Made by a program: the position numbers and the translations under genes. Below, piece after piece: positions 32,661 to 44,370 of a stretch of 64,000 nt of DNA. Position 1 is the first letter of the stretch, and each line of letters opens with the position of its first letter. Origin of the DNA: Platanthera guangdongensis (Eukaryota; Streptophyta; Magnoliopsida; Asparagales; Orchidaceae); NCBI GenBank assembly GCA_039583875.1, contig CM077163.1:106773213-106837212 (forward strand). The letters are read 5' to 3'. The notes beneath the pieces were generated by a model. It was not told the DNA's origin. It did not search any database and saw only the letters and a program-made list of their open reading frames with translations.

Positions 32661-33983
32661 CGGTTCTTTACCTTAAACTTTCCTTCAAAAAATCGCATAA
32701 GATACTAAAGAAATGAACGTCGAAACTGTAACTACATACTAAAATCTAAGACTAGGGAAGGATATAACCTGATATCACTTGAGTAGACGTCTGAGATTCC
32801 TCCAACGAAACCACGTTCAGCTTGCCCTTTCCCTTGTCCAACTTCTGCGGCGTCGGCAAAGCCTAAAGTGGAACTTGTTTCAATGGGGGTCGGGCCTGCG
32901 GGCACTGTGACTTGAAATTTCCTTCTTGTCTGCACTAGCAGTAGACTGTTTTATTTCCCCAACAATGGGCAGCAACGTGCCCACTCTTCTTATACGCAGA
33001 TCAGACAAAATCGCCTTTAGGAGCACTCTGAGTCGCATGAACCCGCTCCTGCTTCTGAGCTCCTATTCTTTTGAAACATTTCTCGTACGGGTGTCCTAGT
33101 CAGCCACAGAAACTGTATATCTCCTTGTTTCTCTTTCTCAAAGCAGAACTAGATCCCCGGGGCTTCTTTCCCTCATCAAACTTACTTTTTTCCATTCTCA
33201 GCTGCATTCCACTGTTTTTTGCATTGTTGATCGCCTCGACCTTTAGAGCAGCTTCCACAACTTCAGCATAGCTTTCGGATCCATACGCACTAGCCAGCTG
33301 CTGGATGTCATTCCGAAGACCACCCAGAAAATATTAAACTCAACTAGACTTTGAGGATACCATGTTAGGGGCAAACCGGCCCAGCTTACTAAATTCCACC
33401 TCTAACTCACTCACTGTGAGCTACCTCTACTTCAGGTGCAGAAAAGTGTTCGTCTAGCGGTCCTACTCAACCGATGGCAGCAACGTTCTCAACAACGGCT
33501 CTTTGAAGGCTTCCAATGAACATCCATCCTTCAAGTTTTCCATTTAACTCAGCCACCAACTCTTTACAAGTGCCTTGAGCTGATAAGCAGTGACCATCAC
33601 TCTCTGGTCGGAAGAAACTCCAAAGCAAGAGAACATTTACTCAATGGCTATAATCTAGTCATCCAAAGCCATGAAGTCTGCCCTACCATCATTTGTAGGA
33701 GGTCTCAATCGCTGAAGTGAGAAATAAAGTTCATCTCCGGTGGCAGCATAGATGGGGGCACTAGAGAAGCAGGAACAACCCGACCCACAGCAGGGTCCTG
33801 AAATTTAAGGGGCTGTCCTGACACAGATGTCAACAAGGCTTAGATCTACGATTGCATCTCCAACATTTGCCTAGACAAAGCTTTGTTGCACTGCCACAAT
33901 CCTTCTATTACGACCTCATTCTAAGCCCCAGACGACTAACCCTCTGACTAGGGAGTCGACCTAGTCGTAGGACGTCGCGACAT
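32661..33983 (-). pseudogene. gag: Gypsy-2 Gag with many TAG codons
   Basis: The ATG at 33983 begins MSRRPTTRSTP. A capsid-like region follows (MALDD.IIAIE.MFSCFG, VMVTAYQLKA..WW, TFLHLK, VSELEVEFSKLGRFAPNMV, YFLGGLR), then a zinc-knuckle region with remnants such as LGHPYEKC, SGHVAAHC and EGNFKSQC. At least ten in-frame stops interrupt it, most of them TAG where the family has Gln (CAG). No frameshift is needed to read nearly the whole Gag. Confidence 0.82.
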
Positions 33984-34024
33984 CTTAATATCACAATTAA
34001 CAACTAATCCAAACCTAGCTTAAC

Positions 34025-34029
34025 GTTAG
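34025..34029. other. Copia-2 target-site duplication (left)
   Basis: GTTAG, repeated exactly at 52196-52200 on the other side of the element. Confidence 0.95.
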
Positions 34030-34401
34030 TGTTGAAGTATTAGACCAGACAGCCTTGCGGTCTTGTCTGGCGGTTTGTTGACCGAGCGGTCTGGCGGTCT
34101 CCTCTGGTGCTTGGTGACCGGGCGGTCTATCGGACTCTCATCACGGCTTGTTCTTATCCTGCTGGAGTTGCCGTGCGGTTATCCCATATGTCTAACCACG
34201 CGGTCTGTGCGGTCTCCTTTATTTCTAACCGCCCTGCCATGTACATGTTTAGTCCCACATTGTTTGTTTATACTCTCTCATATCTCCTCCATTCTATATA
34301 AGGGAGGTCATACCTTTGTAAATGATATCTTTTTTGGTTAATAAAATTTCAATTATTCCAAAGTCTATCCGTTTGTTCTTGCATGTTCGCTACTTTTTAC
34401 A
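34030..34401 (+). repeat. Copia-2 5' LTR
   Basis: TGTTGAAGTATTAG ... TACTTTTTACA. U3 contains GACCGAGCGGTC (34080-34091) and GACCGGGCGGTC (34116-34127) palindromes with several GCGGTCT half sites. The TATA box TCTATATAAG is at 34293-34302. Confidence 0.95.
34293..34302 (+). promoter_or_regulatory. Copia-2 LTR TATA box
   Basis: TCTATATAAG, about 110 bp before the LTR end. The same box is in the 3' LTR near 52090. Confidence 0.75.
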
Positions 34402-34413
34402 TGGTATCAGAGC
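34402..34413 (+). other. Copia-2 primer binding site (tRNA-iMet)
   Basis: TGGTATCAGAGC directly abuts the LTR end. Confidence 0.97.
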
Positions 34414-34844
34414 ACACGGTCTTTGCCTCCCTATTGTGTGCGCTCTCTGATTCTCGCGGCTTGTTCTCTACTCTCCGCGACCTGTTTTCGCGGCTTGTCT
34501 TCTCTTCTGTCCGCTGCCCTGTTTGCGGGGCTTGTTTCTGTCCGCTGCCCTGTTCGCGCGGCTTGCTTCTCCTTGGTTCTCTTCTCCTGCTCATATTCAT
34601 CGTCGCGATCTGTTCTGTTGTCGCCGCGCACCTGGTTCCTTCTTGCCTCTTCTACTTCCGAGTCGTTGCGGCCTATTTTTGTTCGCCCGGTTTGCGACTT
34701 GTTGTTGTCGATGCCTCTTACTCCGTCTTCTCTTCTGTTCGCTCGGCCTTTTCAGTCAGCGCGACCTCTGCCCCTCTATGCCTTTGACTACTTTCTAGCC
34801 GCTAGTGTTCGCGCGACTTATTCCTTTTTATCCGCTGCGGTTTC
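34414..34844 (+). other. Copia-2 leader
   Basis: A pyrimidine-rich leader with loosely repeated GCGGCTTGTTCTC and TCCGCTGCCCTGTT motifs. Long ORFs in the other frames (34383-35070) are compositional. No functional ORF is recognised. Confidence 0.5.
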
Positions 34845-35756
34845 TTGCTGTGTTCTATATCTACTTCCGATCTCACCACCCCCGTTATCTCCACCACTCC
34901 TTCCGCTCCTCCTTCGGGCAACCTTGGCACCCTTTCTAAGCTTGTTGGCTCCAACTATCCCGATTGGAGCATTTCTTTCACTTTTCTCCTTCGCTCTCAG
35001 CGCAAGCGTCATCACCTCACCGATGACCCTCCTCCTCGTAACTCTCGTGAGTTTGATGACTGGGATGTGAGTGATGCTCTTGTCCGCACCTGGCTGGCCA
35101 ACAGCCTTTCTGATGAGTGACTTCCCGTCATTCGCCATGATGAGACGGTAAAGGCCGCCTTGCTTCACCTTGCTGCTCTCTATTCGAAGGGGGGCTAGAC
35201 GTCCCGCATTTATACTCTCTATGCGGACCTCTTCGCCCGCCCTTCCATGTCTCCTGCTGCGGCTTATCAGCAGGTTCAGGCTCTTGGTGCTGAAATCCTC
35301 CAGAATCGCCCCTTCTCCGCGGACTTGGCCGAACAGCACAAACACTTCTAGGAACTCCTGGTTGTTTGTTATCTTCTCCGTTTTCCCGATTCCTATGTTC
35401 TGATCCGCCAGCAGATTCTGGGTGAGGCGGAATCTCCTACTTTGGATGCCACCGCCGCTCGCATTGCCGCTGTTACTTCGCTGCTCCAGTGGCCTCTGTT
35501 GGCCTCACCCCCTTCCCAGGACTCCTTTGCTCACCAAGCTCAGAGGTGGGGGCCTAGTGGTCGCGGCCACTCCGGCGGACGGGGTTCATCCCGGTTCCTC
35601 TGCTCTTACTGTGGTCGTACTGGCCATTCTGTTAACCGCTTCTGGCAGAAACATCCTCATCTTCGCCCTTCCGGTGATGCTCCTTCTTCGGCCTCCGCCT
35701 CTTCTCGGTCATCTGCCTTTGTGGCCACGACGTCAGGTAGTTCCCACGTCGTTACC
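34845..35756 (+). pseudogene. gag: Copia-2 Gag
   Basis: Begins about SDLTTPVISTTPSAPPSG, with the copia Gag motif LSKLVGSNYPDWSISF near the start, WDVSDALVRTWLANSLSDE, YTLYADLFARPSMSPAAAY and one zinc knuckle (CSYCGRTGHSVNRFW, where the last ligand Cys has become Phe-Trp). In-frame stops are at 35118-35120 (TGA), 35196-35198 (TAG) and 35349-35351 (TAG). No ATG start is evident near 34845, so the initiation codon has been lost or lies elsewhere. Confidence 0.85.
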
Positions 35757-36090
35757 CAAGGTAAATGGCTGATTGACTCTGGTGCTACAAATCATATGAC
35801 GGGTAACCCTCATTACTTCTCCCGTCTTGAGACACATGACCGCTTACCCCCGGTTCGTGTGGCGGATGGTTCACCGTCCCCAGTTCATGGGACGGGCATG
35901 GTTTAACTCACCCCATCGCTTTGCTTGGAGGACACCCTCTATGTCCCGAAGTTCTCGTGTAATTTATTATCAGTTACTACTTTATGTCGGCAACTTCAGT
36001 GCTCCGTCTTATTCACTCCAACTACTTGTTCTTTTCAGGACCCGAGAACCCAGCGGACGATTACTACTGGGACTGAGAGCGGCGGCCTCT
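35757..36090 (+). pseudogene. pol: Copia-2 protease
   Basis: GKWLIDSGATNHMTG carries the catalytic D-S-G-A, followed by LEDTLYVPKFSCNLLSVTTL, the C-terminal part of copia proteases. A TAA at 35904-35906 interrupts it. Confidence 0.88.
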
Positions 36091-36525
36091 ACTTCCTCGA
36101 TAATGTTTCCGCTCTATCCGCCTACTCCTCTTCTACAGATCTCCTTCAGTGGCATCTTCGCCTTGGCCATCCTCCTCCTCGGATTCTTCGACAGCTTCTG
36201 CCCCACTTGCCCCCTACCAGTTCTCCGCTCAACTATGATGCATGTCAGCTTGGCAAACATCATCGCTCCTCCTTCCCACCGAAGCAAGGCCGTGGCTCCT
36301 CTCACCCGTTTGATCTTATTCATTCTGATGTCTGGTGTCCGGCTCCCACCCTCACTGTTGGTCGGGGTAGTTCCTATTTTGTCACTTTTATAGATGATTT
36401 TTCACGATGTACCTGGGTGTATCTATTAAAAGATCGCTCTGAACTCTTTTCTGTTTGACAATCATTTTATTGTATGATTCAGACTCAATTTGCAATTTCT
36501 ATTAAAGTTTTACGTTCTGATAATG
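36091..36525 (+). pseudogene. pol: Copia-2 integrase, N-terminal part
   Basis: The pre-integrase zinc module LLQWHLRLGHPPPRIL has its two His, but one of the two Cys is replaced by Tyr (NYDACQLGK). The core begins FDLIHSDVWCPAP (first catalytic Asp) and FVTFIDDFSRCTWVYLLK. A TGA is at 36456-36458. The frame runs to LRSDN at 36525, including the second catalytic Asp, where Athila-2 is inserted. Confidence 0.9.
36521..36525. other. Athila-2 target-site duplication (left)
   Basis: TAATG, repeated exactly at 49461-49465. Taking one copy away restores the copia reading frame across the insertion. Confidence 0.95.
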
Positions 36526-37345
36526 TGATGTGCCCGCAAACAGACTCTTACTGTGGTTGGTTCGGTGAGTCGATCGCCGCGGGCTCGCTCGGGTAGGCAA
36601 GTGCACCTATCGCAAGTAGTACTCGATATTCGGGGGAATACCGAGGTCATATTGTTCTCAGGGTCGCGTTGACTATTCTTACTCCTCCGGGAGGACTATT
36701 ATTTTACTGAAAGTAAGGTGGATTTTTTTACTTAATAAAAGACGGAAAAGCAAAGGAGCGAAAAAACGATTTAGAAAATATTCGATGAAGGGTTAACGCT
36801 CGGCATCGAATCGGATTAAGACTAAAACAATTTTTAATAATAAAAAGACTTTTGTTTTCAAATTAATAATAAGGCAACTTGGCCGTGGAGGTTCCACAAA
36901 TGTGAGCTCACCTAGCTATAGGGATATCGCTCACCTAAACGTTAAGACTATTCGACCGAACGTTAGTCCGACGAAGGATTCCTCTTAACGCCCGCTTTAC
37001 GCTAAGAACCCCGCTATTGGGTGGGGAACCCAATCCGGTAGAATTACGCTTGTCCTCTCTCGAGGGTATGCACGCAACTCTATTTACCTCGGGGTGATCG
37101 GTCCATATGCTCTTCGATGCCGAGGCTAATAGCGATTAGCCACACATCGGTATGGGGACGGCTTATAATTTAGTGAGGCGCGAGTTCGAATTTAAACACT
37201 ACACGTTTATAAGAAAGGGACACAAGAAAAATAACAACATTTAGAAAGATAAAAAGTTAAATAAAACGAGAACTCACGCACACTCCAAATTATAAATTAA
37301 ACAGAAACTAAGTTACACATAAAAGAAAATTGCATATTTCAAATT

Positions 37346-37695
37346 TGCGAGTCCCACTCAAACGAGTGGGGGCGGTAAATAAAAGCTGAAAATTGCAAGT
37401 CCTACTCAAACGAGTAGGACTGAAATGAAAGCGAGTCCTACTCAAATGAGTAGGAGAAAATAAATGCGATTACAGGGTTAAAAAGTCCGGCCATTTAACT
37501 CAAGTGAGTAGGCGGAAAAAATAAAGAAAGAAAAATTACAAATCCTACTCAAACGAGTAGGCGGGAAATAAAGTCCGGCCATTTAAACTCAAGTGAGTAG
37601 GCGGAAAAATAAAGAAAGAAAAATTACAAGTCCTACTCGAACGAGTAGGACTGAAAATGAAAACGATGCGCCATTTAACTCTTAACGAGTAGGCG
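37346..37695 (-). repeat. CCTACTC/GAGTAGG hairpin array (transcribed part of LTR)
   Basis: About eight dyads such as GTCCTACTCAAACGAGTAGG and AACTCAAGTGAGTAGG, each with a 7-9 bp stem and a 3-6 bp loop, separated by 25-40 bp. It lies downstream of the TATA box, so RNA would carry serial small hairpins. The partner LTR has the same at 47426-47775, with one stem arm mutated (CCTACACAAATG). Confidence 0.8.
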
Positions 37696-38641
37696 GCAAT
37701 AAATGCACACAAACACACACACTCCATATGAAATTCAAGAAAGCAATAAAATTATACACCTACACTCACACACTCTACATAATTTGAATAAAGCATTAAA
37801 AGAAAGCAATTAAAAAGAAAGCATTAAAATTTAACACCTACACTCACACACTCTACACAATTTAAATCAAAGCATAAAAGTTAATACACCTACACTCACA
37901 CACACTTCATGAAGATTAAGAAGAACAAAAGGAAATTTAGGCTCATACACTCACACACACAAATAACAAAGAAAAATCAAAGTTACCTAAAAATTAAAAC
38001 TTTAACTTTTTCATGCTTAGGTTTTGCCAAAAACAAATAAAAAGAGAAAATTACAATTTTTAGAAGACTAAAGTTTTTCAAAACAAATTAAAAACCAAAG
38101 TTTTTGGAAAATTAAAATACCAACATTTTCATTCTTATGATGTTATGAAAGTGATAAAAAAGTGAAAAAGAAGATGAAAAGAACAAAAGAGGTTTTACAA
38201 TCCTAAAAGAAAACTAAGTAAAAAAGAACAAAATCACTTTTTTAAATCTCTTTTAAAAAAATCATAAGAATGAAATCAAAATCCTAAGCATGAAGACAAG
38301 TTAAGGGAAAAAAGACATGAAAAATAAATACATTACACTCATACACACACACACACACCTTTCTTAGATGAAGAACTAAGTGAAGAACAAAGATAAAACC
38401 AAGGATAAAAAGGGGAAAAGGTGAGCCATCCAAATGAATTTTTCATGCTAAATAGAGAGAGAAAATCTAACATTTTTATTAAAATTTTCAAGCTATTACA
38501 AAGCTAAAAGATAAAGCAAAACAAAACATGAAATAAGAAGGGAGAAATCTCCTTACATAGCACTAGTATCCACGGATTAAGCCCACAAAAAGACACTAAC
38601 TTGGCCCAAAAATATGAACCCTTGGACCTTACAGAACTGGG

Positions 38642-38651
38642 CTATTTATAG
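38642..38651 (-). promoter_or_regulatory. Athila-2 3' LTR TATA box
   Basis: CTATAAATAG on the minus strand. The palindrome array ends about 20 bp upstream of it. The 5' LTR has the identical box at 48719-48728. Confidence 0.75.
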
Positions 38652-38668
38652 GAAAAAATTTCTAAGTA

Positions 38669-39220
38669 CACGCCCTCGGTCACGGGCGTGTAGGGGGGGC
38701 GTGACAGTACTATTCATGAAGGCGGCCGGCGATTGGACAGCAAAGTTGACTTCGGGCTGAGTTCGCAGCAGTCACGCCCCAGGTCACGGGCGTGACTCTG
38801 GGCGTGACGGGGAGGTAGAACCGGGCGTGGGTTGCGTCAAATGTCCTCGGCAGCATCTTGTCGGGCCAGCTGGAAAGGTCACGCCCCATGTCACGGGCGT
38901 GACTATGGGCGTGACAGTTGGGGTCGACACTCGACGAATGTCGAGCGGAAAGTGTCGAGTCGAAATCGTTGAGCTGAAATTGGGTCACGCCCCAGGTCAC
39001 GGGCGTGACTATGGGCGTGACTGTTGGTGTCGACACTCGACGATCGTCGAGAGGAATTCATCGAGAGGAGAGGAGACGGGCTTGGGTCACGCCCCGTGTC
39101 GGGTGACACGGGCGTGTCGCCAGGCGTGTCAAGCCTTTACTTCAGAAATTTTCCGATTTCTCGGGAAATGCACAGTCACGGCCCGGTCACGGGCGTGACC
39201 CATGTGTCACGGGCGTGTAC
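38669..39220 (-). promoter_or_regulatory. GTCACG/CGTGAC palindrome array in Athila-2 U3 (3' LTR)
   Basis: Six to seven units built from GGTCACGCCC, then CAGGTCACGGGCGTGAC, then TATGGGCGTGAC, with the near-palindrome GTCACGGGCGTGAC at the core. Between some units is TCGACACTCGACGATCGTCGA, itself palindromic. The array occupies most of U3 between the LTR start and the TATA box. It is absent from Athila-1, which carries other palindromes in the same place. Confidence 0.8.
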
Positions 39221-39383
39221 TTCCCAAATTTCAGCAGATTTTGGAATTTTCCTGCAAAATCAAATAAAACAAGTTAGAAGAAAATTTACAAGAATAGGAG
39301 CATTTTATTGAACAAAAATAAGTAAAAACGACAAAAATGACTAAATTAATGTGCATAAAAATACGTATATTTACAGTTCATCA

Positions 39384-39400
39384 AATACCCCCATACTTAG
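39384..39400 (-). other. Athila-2 polypurine tract
   Basis: On the minus strand: CCTAAGTATGGGGGTATT just before the LTR start TGATGAAC. Confidence 0.75.
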
Positions 39401-41190
39401 GCTTTTGCTATTCCAGAGCAAAAGTTTGAGGTGAATCTATAAGGAATAAAAAAAAACTCTAAGTTTTGGCTATCGCTTAATCAATTATAAGAGAGATCGA
39501 AATAAATATACGGGGTGTAAGAGTTAAGTCCTAAATTTATGTAGATGATTTAAATAGCGCAAAAGTTTTGGCCAAAAGACTTCTTGATGTAATCAAATAG
39601 AAGACAACATTTGTAATGGTTAGATTAACGAAAATAGTTTGGAATTATAAGAACTCTAGCTTATATGAGTGCTACCGGAAATAATACAATTTACTAATTA
39701 TGCTCTCAAAAAGATTTTTGAATTAATTCTAGAATCGTGTAATTGGCTAAGAGGGTAGTGAGTTTATGAAGAGGGTTTTGATATTTGAGGTGAGGTAATT
39801 TTTTCTCGAACCTCCATGTTTTTTTTTTCTTTTGGATTATTAGGAAAACGAAATCTTATTTTCCTAATATGATTTTTGTTTTTCAACTTCATAAGAAAAA
39901 TTAACCCAATGTATATTTGTAGGAGTAATGAATTTTATCCTCTTACTCCCTATATAATCTTTTAAAATTATTGGGTGCCTATGTTTACGGAACGAAATCT
40001 TGTTCCCATTGACATAAGATCTTTTAAGGATAAAATTTTTCATGCCAAGTAGGTCATGAAAAGTAAGGGGAGAAAGGAAAACTAGATTGTAATCCTAAAA
40101 AGTTTTGAGAGCAACCTTAATAATTTGTACGTCCCAATTTTTTTCAGAAAGCTAAAAGTAAGTATAATTGAATTCTATAGTCATTATTTCCTAACATAAT
40201 ATACGTGCTCCTATTAATGAAAAATTAGAAGTATTGCCTAAAACGAGTTTGCTAGGTTTTACAAAGCATAAAGAATTCTTTAAAACTTAACCCCGGCTAT
40301 TTAAATGTTTCAATCAATAATTAACAAATGGGTAGCAAACAGAGAATTAATAGTATTCACATATAAATAAACTCAGAACAGAATTTTTGGATAGCAGAAA
40401 AGTTAAGTATGGAATATTTAATTTATTTGTTGCAAAACATTTTTTTTTTTGATTTTTATAGTTTTTTTTATCATTTTTTTTGTGTTTTTCATTTATTATC
40501 TTTTTTTGTTGTATTTTTGTTTTTCGCAATTTTTTGAATTTTTTTTTTGAACTATTATTTTTTTTTTTGTATTTTTTAAGAGAATTTTCATAATATGTAC
40601 AAAAATAAGGGAGAAAAAGAAAAAGGTTTGTACAAGAATGAGGAAGGGGGAGAGAAAAAAAAAACAAAAAAATATATACAAAGTGAAACTAAAAAAAAAA
40701 ATTTTTTTGTTTTGTTTTTTTTGAGTTTTTGGAAAAGAGAAAGAGAACAAAACACAAAAAATTTTTGGATTTTTGTTTTTTTTTCATTTAAAATTTTTGT
40801 TTTTTTCATTTAAAATTTTTTTGTTTCATTTTAAGATGTTTTTTAATTTTTTTTGTTTTTGTTTTGTTGTTATATGTATTTTTGTATTTTTCTTTTTTTT
40901 TGAGAAGCAGAAAAATTGAAGTGCAGAAAGTAAAGCACGAAAATACCCCTATACTTAAGTCCAACATTGTCCCCAATGTTGTATCGTAAGTATGCGGAAC
41001 AGAAAGGAAAGACAATATGTACAAAGAAAAGAAAGGGAAGGGGGTAGAAGCTTCCCTGAAACGCGTAGGGGGAGGCCGATCAGAAACCCTGCGTTTATTA
41101 GAAAAAGCAGCAAAGGTAATGAGGAAAGGACGAAAAAGATAAGCGAGGGGTGCCTCCCAGGAGCGCTTTGTTTATAGTCGTGTAGCTTGA
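39401..41190 (-). other. Athila-2 3' non-coding region
   Basis: 1.8 kb between pol and the 3' LTR. There is no env-like ORF. A long T-rich (on plus) low-complexity tract runs 40430-40910. Near the pol end the minus strand has CCTGGGAGGCACCCC, the counterpart of the motif at 21853 in Athila-1. Confidence 0.7.
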
Positions 41191-42648
41191 CTATTTTGGC
41201 GGGTTTATAATGTGGAGGAAAGTTATGGTTTCGCTAAAACCGATCACTGGGTCGCCCGCGATGTAAGACTTTAACCGATGACCGTTTACTTTAAAAGAGC
41301 CTTTGTCCGGGTGGGAGACGAGTACGGTTCCATATGGAAAAACTTCTTCAACTAGGAAGGGACCGGACCATCTAGATTTTAATTTACCTGGAAAAAGCCT
41401 AAGACGTGAATTGTAAAGAAGGACAAGATCGCCCGGAGAAAATAATTTTTGGGACTTGATTTTTCGATCGTGATATAACTTAGAGCGCTCCTTATAGAAT
41501 TTATTGCTCTCGTAAGCGTTAGCACGCCATTCATCGAGCTCGTTTAGTTGCAGTTTTCTATTCTGTGCGGCTAAGTTGGAGTCGAGGTTTAAGAGTTTTA
41601 AAGCCCAAAGTGCGCGATGTTCTAATTCTACGGGTAAATGGCACGCTTTGCCGTAGACTAACCGGAACGGCGTACATCCAATAGCGGTTTTGTACGCCGT
41701 CCGATACGCCCACAACGCACCGTCGAGTTTAACGGACCAATCTTTCCTATTTAGCGAAACGGTTTTTTCTAAAATTCGCTTAATCTCTCGATTTACTACC
41801 TCGACTTGGCCACTTGTTTGCGGGTGGTAGGGGGTGGCAAGCTTGTGTGTGACTCCGTATTTAGCTAACGTCTTAGCCATAAGAGCGTTACAGAAATGCG
41901 TTCCCCTATCACTAACAATTGCGCGAGGCGTGCCGAAGCGAGAAAATATTTTTTTAAGAAATGTAACGACGACTCGCGCATCGTTGGTGGGGAGAGCTTG
42001 CGCTTCCGCCCACCTTGATACGTAGTCGACCGCCACTAAAATATACATATTTTTGAAAGACGGAGGTAGGGGGCCAACAAAATCTATGCCCCACAAATCG
42101 AAGACTTCGTACTCTAAAAACATGTTTTGGGGCATCTCGTCGCGACGAGAGATGTTACCCGACCGCTGACAGCTATCGCATGCGCGCACAAAATTATGCG
42201 CGTCTTTGAAGAGAGTGGGCCAAAAGTAGCCTGCCTCTAGCGCCTTCCGAGCGGTCCGGTTGGCTTGATAATGCCCACCGGCTGGACCCTCGTGGCAGTG
42301 CTTAATAATTTGTAAGCACTCCACACCCGCAACGCATCGTCGAACCGCTTGGTCCGCGCAGATATGAAAAAGAAATGGGTCCTCCCAAAAGAAATTTTTC
42401 AAGTCAGAAAAGAATTTCTTCTTTTGATGACTGGAAAACTCTTTTGGAAGGACCCGCGCTACTAAAAAATTTGCAAAATCTGCGAACCAAGGCGAAGATG
42501 ACGAAGATTTATTAATGGCAAGAAGGCGTTCCTCGGGGAATCTGTCATTTATTTCAGATTCGACGAGCGCTTCCGCACCCGGATTTTCTAAACGGGAGAG
42601 GTGGTCTGCCGCTAGATTTTCCGCTCCCCGCTTATCTCGGATCTCCAA
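41191..42648 (-). CDS. pol: Athila-2 integrase (end of Pol)
   Basis: A 485-residue open stretch at the end of gag-pol. Its first ~20 residues finish the RNase H region ([20 protein letters not shown]). The zinc module has His at about 117/119 and 126 and Cys at 157 and 160 (CDSCQRSG). The catalytic triad is D189 (GIDFVGP), D247 (IVSDRGTHF) and E283 (GQVEVVNRE), with the canonical 35 residues between the last two. The C-terminus has [27 protein letters not shown]. All key residues are present. It is in frame with the RT but downstream of three stops, so it would be made only with readthrough. Confidence 0.93.
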   Translation of the reverse strand: MEIRDKRGAENLAADHLSRLENPGAEALVESEINDRFPEERLLAINKSSSSSPWFADFANFLVARVLPKEFSSHQKKKFFSDLKNFFWEDPFLFHICADQAVRRCVAGVECLQIIKHCHEGPAGGHYQANRTARKALEAGYFWPTLFKDAHNFVRACDSCQRSGNISRRDEMPQNMFLEYEVFDLWGIDFVGPLPPSFKNMYILVAVDYVSRWAEAQALPTNDARVVVTFLKKIFSRFGTPRAIVSDRGTHFCNALMAKTLAKYGVTHKLATPYHPQTSGQVEVVNREIKRILEKTVSLNRKDWSVKLDGALWAYRTAYKTAIGCTPFRLVYGKACHLPVELEHRALWALKLLNLDSNLAAQNRKLQLNELDEWRANAYESNKFYKERSKLYHDRKIKSQKLFSPGDLVLLYNSRLRLFPGKLKSRWSGPFLVEEVFPYGTVLVSHPDKGSFKVNGHRLKSYIAGDPVIGFSETITFLHIINPPK

Positions 42649-44331
42649 ATCAAACTCTTGTAGGAGGAGAATCCATCGAAGAAGGCGGGGCTTCGCATCA
42701 TTTTTAGCTAATAAATACTTAAGCGCGGAGTGATCGGTAAAAACGATAACTTTAGATAGCGTTATATACGAGCGAAACTTATCGAAAGCGAAAACGACGG
42801 CTAAGAGTTCCTTTTACGTTGTCGTGTAATTTACTTGTGCGGAAGTGAGCGTCTTGCTAGCGTAATAAATAGGGTGAAAATGTTTTTCGACGCGTTGGCC
42901 AAGAACGACACCTAAGGCAATATCACTAGCGTCGCACATTATTTCGAACGGAAGGGACCAATTAGGGGCCACTAAAATTGGTGAAGAGATAAGTTTTTGT
43001 TTTATTAAATTAAAGGCGGACTCACATTCGCTACTAAAGATGAAACGTGATTCCTTTTCCAAGAGGTGAGTTAGCGGCTTTGTTATTTTTGAAAAGTCTT
43101 GAATGAAACGTCGATAAAAGCCCGCATGGCCTAAGAAACTCCTAATAGATTTTACGTTTGTTGGATGCGGAAGTTTTTCTATAATTTCTATCTTGGCCTT
43201 ATCCACCTCTATCCCCTTAGACGAAATCATATGGCCGAGAACCAAACCTCCTCGAACCATAAAGTTGCATTTTTCCCAATTTAAAACAAGGCTTGTGTCC
43301 TCGCACCGTTGAAGGACACGATCTAAATTTTGAAGGCAATCGGGAAAAGAGCGTCCGAAAATAGAAAAGTCATCCATAAAGACTTTCATAATGTCTTCTA
43401 CTAGCTCGCCAAAGATCGCTAGCATACATCTTTGGAATGTAGCTGGCGCGTTGCAGAGTCCAAATGACATTCTTCGATATGCGAAGGTGCCAAACGGGCA
43501 AGTAAAAGTTGTTTTCTCTTGATCATCGGGGGAAATGGGGATTTGGAAAAACCCCGATAAACCATCAAGAAAACAATAATACGGATGACCGAATAAACGC
43601 TCTAAAATCTGGTCTAGAAATGGCAGAGGAAAATGGTCCTTGCGGGTGGCGTCATTAAGTTTCCTATAGTCGATGCACACTCGCCAACCCGTAACAGTAC
43701 GAGTTGGGACAAGCTCGTTATGCTCATTCGCCACTACGGTAAGACCGCCCTTCTTGGGCACGACATGCACGGGACTAACCCATGCACTGTCCGAAATAGG
43801 GTAGATAATACCCGCATCTAATAACTTAATGATTTCGGCTTTAACGACGTCTTTCATGTTTGGGTTAAGACGACGTTGCGGCTGTATCGTTTTGCGGCAA
43901 TTATCGTTAAGAAAAATCTTATGGGTGCAAAAGGAGGGGCTAATCCCCTTTAGGTCAGAGATTTGCCACGCAATTGCGTGGCGATGTTTAAATAAAACTT
44001 CCAATAGATCGGAAGTCTCCGAATCACTCAAGTCCGAAGAAATGATAACGGGGAGCGTATCACCTTTTCCCAAAAAAGCGTACTTGAGCGAGGCGGGTAA
44101 GGGTTTGAGGTCTAGGATGGGCGGTTCTTCTAGGGAGGTTTTAATTCCTATGTCTTTCTTACCAATTGGTTCGAAAGGCAAGTCTATAGACGTATCCTCA
44201 TCGCAGTTAAAATTTTCGAGCGCATAAACATCGTCGTTTAAAAATACGGACTCGAAAACGGGAGAAGAACGATCTCCAAAAAAAGTATCTAAAGAATAGC
44301 AGAAATCGTCGCTCGATGACAAATTGTCCAT
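42649..44331 (-). pseudogene. pol: Athila-2 reverse transcriptase and RNase H
   Basis: The linker KYAFLGKGDTLPVII leads to RT with YPISDSAWVSPVHVVPKKGG, WRVCIDYRKLND, YYCFLDGLSGF (catalytic Asp about residue 256 from 44331), FGLCNAPATFQR and VFMDDF (Asp 320-321). It then enters RNase H (HAGFYRRFIQDFSKI, PFEIMCDASD, ASKTL, NYTTT). A TAA at 42814-42816 replaces the Glu of the TTTEKEL motif. After it the frame continues to KELLAV and the integrase. An upstream TGA at 44371 also blocks full translation. Confidence 0.92.
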
Positions 44332-44370
44332 CGAGGGATTAATAGAGAAAGTAACTTGGTCATCGCCTAC

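Larger units (their letters stand above)
36526..39383 (-). repeat. Athila-2 3' LTR
   Basis: On the minus strand: TGATGAACTG ... GGGCACATCA. It contains the GTCACG/CGTGAC array upstream of the TATA box and the CCTACTC/GAGTAGG hairpin array in the transcribed part. The small ORFs in it (for example 38710-39311) are the array read in frames. Confidence 0.95.

Noticed and set aside
34383..35070. Long Cys/Ser/Leu-rich ORFs over the Copia-2 leader
   Set aside because: They are compositional artefacts of a pyrimidine-rich leader; the Gag frame is a different one.
38710..39311. ORFs of 95-123 codons with TPTVTPIVTPVTWGV-like repeats, and the copy at 48787-49388
   Set aside because: They are simply the palindromic U3 array read in frame.
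40430..40910. Several ORFs rich in Lys, Phe and Asn
   Set aside because: The tract is low-complexity T/A sequence in the Athila-2 3' non-coding region.
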